The notes under the pieces were generated by a model, which saw nothing but the letters and a program-made list of their open reading frames with translations, ran no database searches and was not told the origin of the DNA. Shown here piece after piece: positions 1 to 8,487 of a DNA stretch of 42,625 bases. The stretch comes from Rhodobacter sp. Its GTDB lineage: Bacteria > Pseudomonadota > Alphaproteobacteria > Rhodobacterales > Rhodobacteraceae. Each line of letters opens with the position of its first letter. The stretch's first letter is position 1. A program made the translations under genes and the position numbers. The DNA is taken from the NCBI GenBank assembly GCA_027487575.1, contig JAIYDJ010000018.1, positions 1-42,625 of the forward strand, written 5' to 3'.

Positions 1-416
1 ACCCGGTCGAACCACGCGCCAAGACCCTTGGCCCCGACCATGTGGCCATAGATGTCGGTCAGGCTTTGCACCACGATGAAGCCGATCATCCCCAGGGCGG
101 CGGGCCGGGTCAGCAGGCCCAGCACGATCAGCGCGGGCAGGATCAATTCGGCATAGGACCCGGCCAGCACCACCAGCCAGGGCAGCGTGCCGATCAGGCT
201 GGCGTCATAGCCCAGAGCCTCGATCTGTTTTGGATAGATCTGGGCAAAGGCGCCGGTCGACAGGCCGAAGGGAAAGCTGTCGAATTTCGTCAGGGCAGAA
301 GCCCAGAAGTACCCCGTCAGCACGCCGGCAAAGGTCAGGCGGGCAAGGGTCGGCAGCAGTCCCTCTTGCGCCGAAAGCCGGTCGGTCAGGCGCGCATAGG
401 TGGCAAAGGGGGTCAT
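1..416 (-). CDS. bufD: DoxX-family membrane protein, bufferin operon BufD-like (partial)
   Basis: The last gene of the minus-strand bufferin operon, truncated by the left edge of the window; 138 codons are visible. The translation shows a hydrophobic four-helix-type protein. A first membrane segment follows LARLTFAGVLTGYFW, later segments lie in LPWLVVLAGSYAELILPALIVL (given here only as a region near residues 75-100) and in the GMIGFIVVQSL stretch. This pattern matches the DoxX family. Its ATG overlaps the stop of the preceding gene as ATGA, so it is translationally coupled to bufC. DoxX proteins are the usual fourth member of bufferin operons, where they are thought to act at the membrane in redox or handling of the modified peptide; the exact role is not established. 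Family assignment is fairly sure; the Buf role rests on context. Confidence 0.82.
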   Translation of the reverse strand, partial: MTPFATYARLTDRLSAQEGLLPTLARLTFAGVLTGYFWASALTKFDSFPFGLSTGAFAQIYPKQIEALGYDASLIGTLPWLVVLAGSYAELILPALIVLGLLTRPAALGMIGFIVVQSLTDIYGHMVGAKGLGAWFDR

Positions 417-1144
417 TGAGAAATTCCTGTCAAAGCGTGATTGGCGAGAAGCAAGGTCAGGACCGGCCCGAGGTCGAACCCCGCGCCAGCCTCGGTCAGC
501 GCCTGCGCAAGGGTTTGACCGGCCTGCAGCGACGCGATGAACGCGGCGGCACCTGCAGGCAGAAGATGGGGTTCGGGGTCGTAGTCGCGGCGCAAAATCA
601 GCACGTCCTGCGCGCCGGGTGCGGGTGCGGGGCCGCTGCGGGCGTTGGCCTGCCAGATCGAAAAGACCGGGTGGGGCGACAGGATCATGCGCAGCGACGG
701 GGCCAGAGAAAACCGGCTGGACAGAAGGGCTGCTTCGGGCAGGGCCAATGCGGACGCGGCGACGGGTTGGCTGTCTGCGGCGTGATAGCTGGCGCGGATC
801 GCCAGTTCCAGACGCGCGACATCGGCCAGATAGGGCAGGTGGGCGAGCGGCGGGAAGCCCGCCAGAAAACCCGGAAAATCCTGACCGTAGAGCATGATCT
901 GGCGCGATTGCGGAGGATGGGCGCGCAGATGCAGAACCGCGACCGCGCCAAAGTATTCCGGGCCCAGCAGTTTGCGCACCACGGGAAAGCCCGCCTCCAG
1001 CGCGCGCGTCAGGCTGGATGCCACGTTGTTGCGATAGACCGAAAACCGTTTGGGCGCGGATCTGCCTTGCGGGTCGATCAGTCCTGCGGGCAGGGCGGCC
1101 TCCGGGTTCAGCAGGGCGGATGCGAAATCGGACTGTTTCATCAT
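413..1144 (-). CDS. bufC: DUF2063 / HvfC-BufC family protein, MNIO partner
   Basis: A 243-residue protein with the N-terminal DUF2063 (putative DNA-binding-like) fold: the family signature SVYRNNV lies near residue 36, followed by [19 protein letters not shown]. Proteins of this family are the obligate partners of DUF692 multinuclear iron oxidases and carry a peptide-recognition region that presents the precursor to the enzyme. The start chosen is the ATG at 1144, which overlaps the TGA of bufB as ATGA; a second ATG follows directly. The stop overlaps the bufD start in the same way, so bufB-bufC-bufD form one coupled unit. Longer upstream extension is possible in frame but would run into bufB and is unlikely. 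Family call is strong; the partner role is by family knowledge and context. Confidence 0.88.
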   Translation of the reverse strand: MMKQSDFASALLNPEAALPAGLIDPQGRSAPKRFSVYRNNVASSLTRALEAGFPVVRKLLGPEYFGAVAVLHLRAHPPQSRQIMLYGQDFPGFLAGFPPLAHLPYLADVARLELAIRASYHAADSQPVAASALALPEAALLSSRFSLAPSLRMILSPHPVFSIWQANARSGPAPAPGAQDVLILRRDYDPEPHLLPAGAAAFIASLQAGQTLAQALTEAGAGFDLGPVLTLLLANHALTGISQ

Positions 1145-1986
1145 GCGGTTTCCAGCACGCAAGCGGCCCTTGCGGCCTCGGCGGCCAGCACCGGCCAGTC
1201 GGGAACATCGTTGTCCCATTCGATCAGTGTGGGACGCGCGCCGCATTTTGCGATGGTCCGCGCATAAAGCGCCCAGACCGGGTCGACCACCGCCGCGCCG
1301 TGGCTGTCGATGAGCATGCGTGCGCCGTGGTCGCCCACGTCTTCGTCATGTCCGCCCAGATGGATCTCTCCGACGGCGTCGAGGGGGAAGGCGTTGATGT
1401 AGGCGTGTGGATCGGTCTGCTGATTGACGGCCGAGACAAAGACGTTGTTGACGTCGAGAAGCAGGCCGCAGCCGGTGCGGCGCGTGATCTCGCGCAGGAA
1501 GGTCACCTCGTCCATTTCGGATTGGGCAAAGGCCAGATAGCTGGACGGGTTTTCCAGCAGCATCCGGCGGCCAAGCGCGGCCTGCACCTGATCGATGTGA
1601 TCGCAGACGGCGGTCAGGGTGGCAGACGTATAGGGCAGCGGCAGCAGATCGTTCAGGTAGGCGCCTTCATGGGTAGACCATGCGAGGTGTTCCGAAAAGC
1701 TGGCCGGTTTCAGCCAGTCGCACAGGGCTTTCAGTCGGGCAAGGTGATCCGCGTCCAGCGGCCCCATGCCGCCGATCGACAGGCCGACCCCGTGAACCGA
1801 GATCGGAAACCGTTCCGCCAGCAGGCGCAACTGTGCAAGCGGGCGTCCCCCATCCCCCATGTAGTTTTCGGCATGGATTTCCAGCCAGCCGACACTGCCG
1901 GGGTTTTCCAGGATCGCCGCGAAATGCTGTGGCTTGTAGCCGACGCCGGGGCGGGTCGGAAGGCGCGGGGGTGGGGCGTCGAACAT
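1141..1986 (-). CDS. bufB: DUF692 multinuclear non-heme iron oxidase (MNIO), BufB-like
   Basis: A 281-residue TIM-barrel protein of the DUF692/MNIO family. Conserved metal-site motifs appear in family order: HAENY (near 38), SVHGVGLS (near 63), [31 protein letters not shown] and IEWD near the C-terminus. These supply the His, Glu, Asp and Asn ligands of a two- or three-iron centre. MNIOs use oxygen to modify cysteine residues in ribosomally made peptides; in bufferins they convert cysteines to thiooxazoles. The neighbouring bufA and bufC are the expected substrate and partner. The start at 1986 begins the conserved region (GVGYKPQHF) and leaves a 56-bp gap to bufA that contains a strong hairpin. 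An in-frame extension to 2400 exists but would overlap bufA and is not credible. Confidence 0.93.
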   Translation of the reverse strand: MFDAPPPRLPTRPGVGYKPQHFAAILENPGSVGWLEIHAENYMGDGGRPLAQLRLLAERFPISVHGVGLSIGGMGPLDADHLARLKALCDWLKPASFSEHLAWSTHEGAYLNDLLPLPYTSATLTAVCDHIDQVQAALGRRMLLENPSSYLAFAQSEMDEVTFLREITRRTGCGLLLDVNNVFVSAVNQQTDPHAYINAFPLDAVGEIHLGGHDEDVGDHGARMLIDSHGAAVVDPVWALYARTIAKCGARPTLIEWDNDVPDWPVLAAEAARAACVLETA

Positions 1987-2007
1987 GGTGCGGCCTCGTG
2001 GTTGGAT

Positions 2008-2034
2008 GCCCCCCCGGCGCAGGGCCGGAGGGGC
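2008..2034 (-). terminator. GC hairpin between bufA and bufB, likely partial terminator or mRNA stabiliser
   Basis: Two 11-base arms (2008-2018 and 2024-2034) pair with a single mismatch around a 5-base loop. There is no T-run, so complete termination is unlikely. Its position just after the bufA stop suggests that it raises bufA transcript level relative to the enzyme genes. Structure is seen; role is inferred. Confidence 0.6.
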
Positions 2035-2042
2035 GGTACGGA

Positions 2043-2330
2043 TCAGGAGGCCAGATCGCGGTCCAGCGGCTCGAGCGAGCCCATGCGGCCGTCCGGCAGT
2101 TCCATCGTGGTGCAGGTCCCGACCGGGACCAGCGTCCAGGCGTTGCCCTGATAGTCGACCTTGGACGTGCCCGCGCAGGTGGTGCCTTCCCCGGCCGCGC
2201 AATCGTTCTGTCCCGCCAGCGACACGCCAAAGCACTTTTCCTCTCCGGCGGCCGAAGCCGGGGCTGCGACGGCGGAAAGCGCGGCGGCGAAGGCACCGGC
2301 AACGGCGAAGGATTTCAGGTGGATGGACAT
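2043..2330 (-). CDS. bufA: Bufferin precursor peptide, DUF2282 family (BufA-like)
   Basis: A 95-residue secreted peptide. Residues 1-28 form a signal peptide (MSIHLKSF, then an alanine-rich hydrophobic core ending at ASA). The mature part holds exactly four cysteines, at 33, 44, 52 and 73, in the DUF2282 pattern [25 protein letters not shown] and GTC. This matches bufferin-1-type precursors, which after MNIO-catalysed conversion of cysteines to thiooxazoles bind copper and protect cells against copper stress. The ATG at 2330 has an AAGGAAA ribosome site 6-7 bases upstream; longer in-frame ORF extensions have no such site. The gene leads the operon bufABCD. Which cysteines are modified here cannot be read from DNA. 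Confidence 0.92.
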   Translation of the reverse strand: MSIHLKSFAVAGAFAAALSAVAAPASAAGEEKCFGVSLAGQNDCAAGEGTTCAGTSKVDYQGNAWTLVPVGTCTTMELPDGRMGSLEPLDRDLAS

Positions 2331-2383
2331 TTCGGTTTTCCTTGAATGGGTTAGGGTCACATCGCTGTCGTTGCGATGGGTTG

Positions 2384-2413
2384 ACTGTACCGCGCCGCAT
2401 CGCCGCCGCTCAA
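2384..2413 (-). promoter_or_regulatory. Candidate bufA promoter
   Basis: On the minus strand a TTGAGC -35-like element (2408-2413) and TACAGT -10-like element (2384-2389) are spaced by 18 bases, with the bufA start 53 bases downstream. It is a sigma-70-like match found by eye. Bufferin operons in Caulobacter are under an ECF sigma factor, and I could not recognise a convincing ECF promoter here, so this is tentative. Confidence 0.35.
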
Positions 2414-2467
2414 CGTCGGCGGTCGGGCCCCACAGGGGTGTGAGACGGTGAAATAAAGGCGGTCCGG

Positions 2468-2479
2468 GTTCCGCGGAAC
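2468..2479. promoter_or_regulatory. Perfect 12-bp palindrome upstream of bufA, possible operator
   Basis: GTTCCGCGGAAC reads identically on both strands. It lies between the thrS terminator and the bufA promoter region, about 140 bp before the bufA start. Its first half also resembles a GGAAC ECF -35 element on the minus strand, with CGTC about 20 bases downstream, a spacing longer than usual for ECF promoters. Confidence 0.35.
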
Positions 2480-2490
2480 ACAAATATGTG

Positions 2491-2516
2491 AAAAGCGCCG
2501 GAAAACCGGCGCTTTT
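2491..2516 (-). terminator. Rho-independent terminator of thrS
   Basis: An 11-bp perfect stem (2491-2501 with 2506-2516) with an AAAA loop. Both ends have T-runs, so it can work in both directions. It sits 22 bp past the thrS stop and separates thrS from the co-oriented buf operon, which must therefore have its own promoter. Confidence 0.88.
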
Positions 2517-2538
2517 TTCTTTTCGGTCTAAGGGTTGA

Positions 2539-4512
2539 TCAGGCGCGCAGGTCCGGCGGGATGCCCTCGGCCGCAAGTTCCTCGACAACGTCGTGTAACG
2601 AAATCGTCCGGGTTATTGTTTCACCCAGACGGCGGATCGACACGGTCCGCTCTTCGACCTCTTTCATTCCGATGGCCAGGATCACCGGCACCTTGCCCAC
2701 CGAATGCTCGCGGACCTTGTAGTTGATCTTCTCGTTCCGGGTGTCGGCCTCGGCGCGCAGACCGCGGGCGCGGAGCGATTCGACCACTTCGCGCACGAAC
2801 GGATCGGCGTCGGACACGATGGAGGCGACGACAATCTGGCGCGGGGCGATCCAGAACGGCAGTTTTCCGGCATAGCTTTCGATCAGCACGCCGATGAACC
2901 GTTCCAGCGAGCCCAGGATCGCGCGGTGCAGCATGACCGGGCGCTGGCGGCTGCCATCCTCGGCTGTGTAGGCGGCGTCCAGACGGTCGGGCAGCACGAA
3001 GTCAAGCTGCAGGGTGCCGAGTTGCCACGACCGGCCGATGGCATCCTTCAGGTGGAACTCCAGCTTCGGCCCGTAGAAGGCACCGTCGCCGGGGGCCACG
3101 GTGAAATCGCGGCCCGTGGCGCGCAGGGCGTCGCCGAGCGCCTGTTCGGCGCGGTCCCACGTCTCGTCCGTGCCGGCGCGGGCGTCTGGGCGTGTGGCCA
3201 GCAGGATGCGGACATCGGTAAATCCCATGTCGGTGTAAACGGCATCCAGAAGCGCGCAGAAGGCTTCCGTCTCGCCCTGAATCTGGTCTTCGCGGCAGAA
3301 GATGTGCGCATCGTCCTGCGTCATCTGGCGCACGCGCATCAGCCCGTGCAGCGCGCCGTGCGCCTCGTTCCGGTGGCAGCAGCCGAATTCGGCCATGCGC
3401 AGCGGCAGGTCGCGGTAGCTCTTGGTGCCCTGCTTGAAGATCTGGATATGCGCCGGGCAGTTCATCGGCTTCAGCGCCATCAGGTCGGCCTTGCCGGTGA
3501 AGACGGGGGCGTTCTCCTCCGTACCGGGCACTTCATCGGGGACCACGAACATGTTCTCGCGGTACTTGCCCCAGTGGCCCGACGCCTCCCAGAACTTGGC
3601 GGCCATCAGTTGCGGTGTTTTCACCTCGACGTAGCCCACGCGGTTCAGGCGGCGGCGGATGTAGGCTTCGAGCTGGTTGTAGATGACGAAGCCGTTCGGG
3701 TGCCAGAAGACAGACCCCTGCGCCTCTTCCTGGAGGTGGAACAGGTCCATCTCGCGGCCCAGCTTGCGGTGGTCGCGTTTGGCGGCCTCTTCCAGCATCG
3801 TCAAATGCGCCTTCAGGTCGTCGCGGTTCTTGAAGGCGATGCCGTAGATGCGCTGCAGCATGGGGCGGGTGCTGTCGCCAAGCCAATAGGCCCCGGCAAT
3901 GGACGTCAGCTTGAAGCCGTCGGCGGGGACCTGGCCGGTGTGTTGCAGGTGCGGGCCGCGGCAGAGGTCCTGCCAGGGCCCGTGCCAATACATCCGCAGG
4001 TCCTCACCTTCCGGGATGCGGGCGATCAGCTCCAGCTTGTAGGGTTCGCCCCGGTCTTCGTAATAGGCGATGGCGCGGGCGCGGTCCCAGACTTCGGTGC
4101 GGACCGGGTCGCGGGCGTTGATGATCTGCTTCATCCGCGCTTCGATCTGGCCAAGGTCTTCCGGCGTGAAGGGGTCCGCCCGGTCGAAGTCATAGAACCA
4201 GCCGTAGTCGCGGACCGGGCCGATGGTGACCTTCACATCCGGCCAGATGTCCTGTACGGCGCGGGCCATGATGTGGGCGCAGTCATGGCGGATCAGTTCC
4301 AGCGCCTGCTTGTCATCCGACAGGGTGTGGATCGCGATCTTTGCATCCGCGGTGATCGGCCATGCCAGATCGAAATGCGCGCCGTCGACCGATGCCGATA
4401 TGGCCTTCTTGGCCAGTCCGGGCGCGATGGAGGCTGCGACCTCGGCCGGTGTGGTGCCTGACGCATAGCTGCGCTGGTTGCCATCGGGAAATGTCAGGGT
4501 GATCTGGGCCAT
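2539..4512 (-). CDS. thrS: Threonine--tRNA ligase
   Basis: A 657-residue full-length class II aminoacyl-tRNA synthetase that charges tRNA-Thr. Domains in order: N-terminal TGS domain (residues 1-62); editing domain with the HxxxH motif (HDCAH) and the C-x3-H motif (CRGPH) that clears mischarged serine; catalytic core with the zinc ligands Cys (KPMNCPAH), His (HRNEAHG) and His (MLHRAI); and a C-terminal anticodon-binding domain starting near WIAPRQIVV. The start at 4512 (MAQITLTF) matches the family N-terminus and has GAGGA upstream; an in-frame ATG ten codons earlier is less likely. The gene is divergent from the hydrolase cluster and ends in its own terminator. No T-box or leader structure was recognised. 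Confidence 0.98.
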   Translation of the reverse strand: MAQITLTFPDGNQRSYASGTTPAEVAASIAPGLAKKAISASVDGAHFDLAWPITADAKIAIHTLSDDKQALELIRHDCAHIMARAVQDIWPDVKVTIGPVRDYGWFYDFDRADPFTPEDLGQIEARMKQIINARDPVRTEVWDRARAIAYYEDRGEPYKLELIARIPEGEDLRMYWHGPWQDLCRGPHLQHTGQVPADGFKLTSIAGAYWLGDSTRPMLQRIYGIAFKNRDDLKAHLTMLEEAAKRDHRKLGREMDLFHLQEEAQGSVFWHPNGFVIYNQLEAYIRRRLNRVGYVEVKTPQLMAAKFWEASGHWGKYRENMFVVPDEVPGTEENAPVFTGKADLMALKPMNCPAHIQIFKQGTKSYRDLPLRMAEFGCCHRNEAHGALHGLMRVRQMTQDDAHIFCREDQIQGETEAFCALLDAVYTDMGFTDVRILLATRPDARAGTDETWDRAEQALGDALRATGRDFTVAPGDGAFYGPKLEFHLKDAIGRSWQLGTLQLDFVLPDRLDAAYTAEDGSRQRPVMLHRAILGSLERFIGVLIESYAGKLPFWIAPRQIVVASIVSDADPFVREVVESLRARGLRAEADTRNEKINYKVREHSVGKVPVILAIGMKEVEERTVSIRRLGETITRTISLHDVVEELAAEGIPPDLRA

Positions 4513-4639
4513 GGCTGGCATCCTCGTCGGTCTGGCGTCCACGAAACGCCCGGTTGCGGGTTATGTGGGCCGCTTTCTGCGCGGGCGGCTTGGCCTTGTC
4601 AACGGGGCGGCGCTATACCAGTCCGCAAAGGAGACCGCG

Positions 4640-5383
4640 ATGGCACAGCCACATCAGATGACGACCCCGAAGGGCCGCCGGATCGCCCTGCGTCAGACCG
4701 GGGGGACCGGGCCGGGCGTGGTGTTTCTGGGCGGGTTCAAATCCGACATGGGGGGCACAAAGGCGGTGTTCCTGCAGGACTGGGCCGAGGCGCAGGGCCG
4801 GGCGTTTCTTCGCTTTGACTATTCGGGGCACGGCGAGTCGGGTGGCGCGTTCGAGGACGGCTGCATCGGGGACTGGCTGGAGGATGCCGAGGCCGTGCTG
4901 CAACTGACCGCGGGACCGCAGGTTCTGGTCGGGTCATCGATGGGCGGGTGGATCGCCCTGTTGCTGGCGCGCAGGATGCCGGGCCGGGTTGCCGGTCTGG
5001 TGACCATCGCGGCCGCGCCGGATTTCACCGAAGACAGCATGTGGGCCGGGTTTTCCGACGCGCAGCGCGCGGAACTGGCGACGGGATTCGTCGATCTGCC
5101 ATCGGAATATGGTGCGCCGTACCGGATCACTGGGACATTGATCGAGGACGGGCGGCGGCACCTGGTGTTGCGCTCGCCCCTGGATTTGCCGTTCCCGGTC
5201 CGGATGTTGCAGGGCACACTGGACGTCGATGTGCCACTGGACCGGGCGTTGCGGCTTTTGGACCATGCCACCGGCCCGGATATCCGTCTGACTGTGGTCA
5301 AGGGGGCGGATCACCGCTTTTCAACGCCCGACTGTCTGTCCATGATCGTCGAGGCGATCGGGCAGGTGTCGAGGGGCGGTTGA
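4640..5383 (+). CDS. Alpha/beta hydrolase, ABHD10/palmitoyl-thioesterase-like
   Basis: A 247-residue cytoplasmic alpha/beta hydrolase without signal peptide. The nucleophile elbow GSSMG places Ser100 as the catalytic serine; the acid is probably the Asp in LDVDVPL and the base His is in GADHRF near the C-terminus. The early segment FLGGFKSDMGGTKA and the RFDYSGHGES motif are typical of the ABHD10-like esterase group found across Rhodobacterales. The substrate cannot be told from sequence. The start ATG at 4640 has AAAGGAGA eight bases upstream, which beats the longer in-frame ORF. Its TGA overlaps the next ATG as TGATG, so it heads a three-gene coupled unit of hydrolases, divergent from thrS. 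Confidence 0.85.
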   Translation: MAQPHQMTTPKGRRIALRQTGGTGPGVVFLGGFKSDMGGTKAVFLQDWAEAQGRAFLRFDYSGHGESGGAFEDGCIGDWLEDAEAVLQLTAGPQVLVGSSMGGWIALLLARRMPGRVAGLVTIAAAPDFTEDSMWAGFSDAQRAELATGFVDLPSEYGAPYRITGTLIEDGRRHLVLRSPLDLPFPVRMLQGTLDVDVPLDRALRLLDHATGPDIRLTVVKGADHRFSTPDCLSMIVEAIGQVSRGG

Positions 5384-6363
5384 TGCGGATATTCGGACGA
5401 ATGTTGGGTCGGTCGATCGTGGCGCTTGTTCTGATCGCCGGTGCAGTCTGGGTCTTTGCGCCGACCGAACCGGTCGACCGTGAAATCGCGTTTCAGGACA
5501 GCAATTTGGGCGATGACCTTGATGTCTGGCTTGAAGAGCGCGAGGCGGCCTATCCTGACATGATCCCCGGTGTGCCGAAGCGGATTTTCTGGGCGGGGGC
5601 GACGGGTGCGCGCACGGCACTTTCCGTAGTCTACATCCACGGGTTTTCGGCGACGTCCGAAGAGATTCGCCCGGTGCCCGACGAGGTGGCAAAGGCCCTT
5701 GGCGCGAACCTGTTTTTCACCCGTCTTGCCGGGCATGGCCGGGGCGGGGCCCCGATGGCCGAACCGGTGGCGGGGGACTGGATCGAGGATATGGCCGAGG
5801 CGATGGCCATTGGCCGTCGGTTGGGCGACCGGGTTCTGGTGATCGGCACGTCGACAGGGGCCACGCTGGCGGCGCTGGCGGCCGAGGATCCGTTGCTGTC
5901 ACAGGGGTTGGCGGGCGTGGTTCTGGTCAGCCCGAACTTCCGGCTGAACAGCCCGGCGGCCTTCATTCTGGACCTGCCTCTGGCGCGGTGGTGGGGGCCG
6001 CTGGTAGCTGGGGCCGAGCGGAGTTTCCAGCCGCGCAGCCCCGAACAGGGACGCTACTGGACCACGACCTATCCCACAACCGCGCTGTTCCCGATGGCGG
6101 CGCTCGCCCGGCTGGCACGGGGGCTGGACTATGCGCAGGTGCAGGTGCCTGCACTGGTCATATGGTCGGACGAGGACGGCGTGATCGACCCGAAGATCAT
6201 TGCGCCGGTGATGGCAAGCTGGGGCGGGCCGGTCACATGGGAGAAGCGTACGATGCAGGCGGGCGATGATCCGTTCGCCCATGTCATCGCTGGCGAAATC
6301 ATGTCGCCCGGCCAGACCGAGCCGGTGGTCGCGGCCATTCTGGCCTGGGCGAGGGGGCTTTAG
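5383..6363 (+). CDS. Membrane-anchored or exported alpha/beta hydrolase
   Basis: A 326-residue alpha/beta hydrolase with an N-terminal hydrophobic segment (residues 8-26, SIVALVLIAGAVWVFAP), a signal anchor or uncleaved signal peptide, so the catalytic domain is likely periplasmic. The elbow GTSTG gives Ser157 as nucleophile; Asp in WSDEDGVIDP and His in DPFAHVIAGE complete a plausible triad. The motif VYIHGFSAT is the oxyanion-hole HG region. The start overlaps the upstream stop (TGATG), and the TAG stop overlaps the next GTG start. Substrate unknown; lipid or ester hydrolysis in the envelope is a reasonable guess. Confidence 0.85.
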   Translation: MRIFGRMLGRSIVALVLIAGAVWVFAPTEPVDREIAFQDSNLGDDLDVWLEEREAAYPDMIPGVPKRIFWAGATGARTALSVVYIHGFSATSEEIRPVPDEVAKALGANLFFTRLAGHGRGGAPMAEPVAGDWIEDMAEAMAIGRRLGDRVLVIGTSTGATLAALAAEDPLLSQGLAGVVLVSPNFRLNSPAAFILDLPLARWWGPLVAGAERSFQPRSPEQGRYWTTTYPTTALFPMAALARLARGLDYAQVQVPALVIWSDEDGVIDPKIIAPVMASWGGPVTWEKRTMQAGDDPFAHVIAGEIMSPGQTEPVVAAILAWARGL

Positions 6364-7073
6364 TGCAGGACCCTGTCGTGCTGATTCCGGGCCTGATGGC
6401 GGATGCGCGGGTGTTTCTGCCACAACTGGTGGGTCTTGGCGCGCGGCGGGCGATGCAGGTGGCGCTGGTGACGCAGGGCGAAACGGTCGAGGCGATGAGC
6501 GCGTGGGTTTTGGCGCAGGCCCCGGCGACGTTCGCGCTGGTCGGGCATGGTCTGGGTGGCGACGTGGCGCTGGATGTGGTGCGGCGCGACCCGGACCGGG
6601 TGACACGGGTGGTCCTGATCGCGACCGACCCGCTGTCGGAACCGCCACAGGCATCGGCATCGCGCGAGGCGCGGATCGTGCTGGCGCGGGCGGGGCGGCT
6701 GGTCGAGGCGATGCTGGGCGAAGTGCCGCCCGGCGCGCTGACCGATGGTCCATGGCGCGACGACGTGCTGGCCCTTGTGCGCGATATGGCGCTGGGGTTG
6801 GGCGAGGGGGTGTTCGTGCGGCAATCCCGCGCCCTGCAGCGCCGCCCCGATCAGCAAAAGACCATGCGGCGCGTAAAGATCCCGGCGCTGATCCTGGCGG
6901 GCGCCGATGACACGCTGGTTCCCGTGCGGCGGCAAGAGTTCACTGCGGGTCTGATGCCCTTCGGCAAACTGCTGCTGATCGAGGGGGCCGGCCATCTGCC
7001 GACGCTGGAACAGCCCGAGGCCGTGACCGCCGCGCTGGACGCGTTTCTGGATGGCCCGATGCTGCTGCGCTAA
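6363..7073 (+). CDS. Alpha/beta hydrolase fold protein lacking the nucleophilic Ser
   Basis: A 236-residue alpha/beta hydrolase fold protein with a GTG start inside the TAGTG overlap with the gene before. It begins with the VVLIPGLMADARVF oxyanion-hole region and has the expected acid Asp (near 182-183, GADDTLVP) and His211 (GAGHLP). The nucleophile elbow, however, reads V60-G-H-G-L-G-G: position 63, normally Ser in GHSxGG, is Gly (codon GGT). Family knowledge says this should abolish ordinary esterase chemistry. It could be a non-catalytic binding protein or use a different mechanism, as some cofactor-free dioxygenases of the fold do with their His/Asp pair. A sequencing error is possible (one or two base changes needed). 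Fold call is strong, function unknown. Confidence 0.82.
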   Translation: MQDPVVLIPGLMADARVFLPQLVGLGARRAMQVALVTQGETVEAMSAWVLAQAPATFALVGHGLGGDVALDVVRRDPDRVTRVVLIATDPLSEPPQASASREARIVLARAGRLVEAMLGEVPPGALTDGPWRDDVLALVRDMALGLGEGVFVRQSRALQRRPDQQKTMRRVKIPALILAGADDTLVPVRRQEFTAGLMPFGKLLLIEGAGHLPTLEQPEAVTAALDAFLDGPMLLR

Positions 7074-7107
7074 GCCGCAGGGGCACCGGACGCGTGCCCG
7101 CCACCCC

Positions 7108-7132
7108 GACCCTTCCCACGAAGGGGAGGGTC
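7108..7132. terminator. Hairpin between convergent hydrolase and phaZ genes
   Basis: Ten-base arms (7108-7117, 7123-7132) pair with one G-T wobble around a 5-base loop. It lies in the 78-bp gap between two convergent genes, so a bidirectional terminator is likely, although no T-run follows. Text of this type (GACCCTTCCC/GGGGAGGGTC) also resembles a short dispersed intergenic repeat of alphaproteobacteria. Confidence 0.55.
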
Positions 7133-7151
7133 TGGCAGTCAGGTCGTGCGG

Positions 7152-8423
7152 TTATTGCGACGTGGCGAGGGCGATTTTGGCCTTGGGCGTTGCACCCGCC
7201 GCCTTGTCGATGAAGTTCAGCACCAGCGGACGGATGTTCAGCCGCCAGCTTTTGCCCGCGAAGATGCCGTAGTGACCTGCACCCGGTTCCAGATGCTGCG
7301 CCTTCTTTGTATCCGGCAGACCGGTCAGCATCGCCAGAGCCGCGACGCACTGGCCCGGGGCTGAAATGTCATCCTCGGCCCCTTCTACCGTCATCACCGC
7401 CACTTGCGTGATCGCCCCGATGTCCACCCGCTTGCCGTCCACGACAAAGGCGTTCTTGGCAATCTCGCCGTTCTTGAAGATGCGCTGCACGGTCGACAGA
7501 TAGAATTCGGCCGTCATGTCCATCACGGCCAGATATTCGTCGTAGAACCGGTTGTGCGCGTCGTGGTCCGATGCCTCGCCGCGTGCGGTGCGCAGGATCT
7601 GGTCGGTGAACGCCTTGGTGTGGCGTTCCGAGTTCATCTGGATGAACGACTGCAGTTGCAGCAATCCCGGATAGACCAGACGACCCACGCCCTTGTACTT
7701 GAACCCGACGCGCTGGATCGCGATCTGCTCCAACTGGCCCATGGTGATTCGGCTGCCGAAGTCGGTCACGTCGGTTGCGGCGGCATCCGGGTCCACCGGG
7801 CCACCGATCAGCGTCAGGCTGCGGGGCTGCGCGCTGGGGTCTTCGGCGGCAAGATAGGCAGTCGCCGCGAGCGCCAGCGGGGCGGGTTGGCAGATCGCGA
7901 TGACATGGGTGTCAGGGCCAAGGTGGCGCAGGAAATCCACCAGATACAGCGTGTAATCCTCGATGTCGAACTTGCCAGCCGACACCGGAATGTCGCGGGC
8001 ATTCGTCCAGTCCGTGACGAACACGTCGCAATCCGGCAAAAGCGAGGCCACGGTGGACCGCAGCAAGGTGGCATAGTGACCGGACATCGGGGCGACCAGC
8101 AGCACGCGGCGGCCTGTGGGGCCACGGCGGCGCACCTTGAATTCGATCAGGTTTCCGAAGGGGCGCTCGACGATCGTGGTGACGTCGACCAGATGATCCT
8201 GCCCGTCCGGACCGACGATCGAGCGGATGCCCCAGTCGGGCTTGGTCACCATCCGCTCGAAGCTGCGCTCGGCGACCGTGCCCCATGCTGCGATCAGCGG
8301 AAGCATCGGGTTTACCGACAGCGCGAAGGCGGGGTAGGACGCCATCGTGCGCGCCGCCGCGCCAAGCAGCGCATTGGTGTTGCGCATGCTTTCCATCAGA
8401 TCATAGGTCATCATATACTTCAT
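7152..8423 (-). CDS. phaZ: Intracellular poly(3-hydroxybutyrate) depolymerase
   Basis: A 423-residue enzyme of the PhaZ1 intracellular depolymerase family, which mobilises amorphous PHB granules. There is no signal peptide. The active-site cysteine lies in IAICQPAPLALAA (Cys178), the Cys-type lipase-like box that separates this family from serine depolymerases; the family signatures VLLVAPMSGHYATLLR, DVFVTDWTNARDIPV and a C-terminal GAGHYGIFAG with the catalytic His follow in order. The ATG at 8423 has a GGGAG ribosome site nine bases upstream, while the longer in-frame extension runs through the phaC promoter region and is rejected. It is divergent from phaC and shares with it a 102-bp control region holding a PhaR-type operator, so synthesis and degradation are probably co-regulated. 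Confidence 0.95.
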   Translation of the reverse strand: MKYMMTYDLMESMRNTNALLGAAARTMASYPAFALSVNPMLPLIAAWGTVAERSFERMVTKPDWGIRSIVGPDGQDHLVDVTTIVERPFGNLIEFKVRRRGPTGRRVLLVAPMSGHYATLLRSTVASLLPDCDVFVTDWTNARDIPVSAGKFDIEDYTLYLVDFLRHLGPDTHVIAICQPAPLALAATAYLAAEDPSAQPRSLTLIGGPVDPDAAATDVTDFGSRITMGQLEQIAIQRVGFKYKGVGRLVYPGLLQLQSFIQMNSERHTKAFTDQILRTARGEASDHDAHNRFYDEYLAVMDMTAEFYLSTVQRIFKNGEIAKNAFVVDGKRVDIGAITQVAVMTVEGAEDDISAPGQCVAALAMLTGLPDTKKAQHLEPGAGHYGIFAGKSWRLNIRPLVLNFIDKAAGATPKAKIALATSQ

Positions 8424-8487
8424 CGTGTCTCCCTGCCCGGGCGGGCCTCGCATCCGATGCGTCGCTGTCCTGCAATGGGCGACACTA

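Noticed and set aside
2446..2479. ECF-type promoter GGAAC...CGTC upstream of bufA
   Set aside because: The 20-base interval between the two elements is longer than normal ECF promoters, so it is only mentioned with the palindrome.
2704..4461. A 585-codon frame antisense to thrS
   Set aside because: Shadow of thrS; low-complexity Val/Gly/Asp-rich translation without a family.
4597..4602. TTGACA -35-like element upstream of thrS on the minus strand
   Set aside because: The -35 is perfect but no acceptable -10 lies 16-18 bases downstream, so I could not support a promoter.
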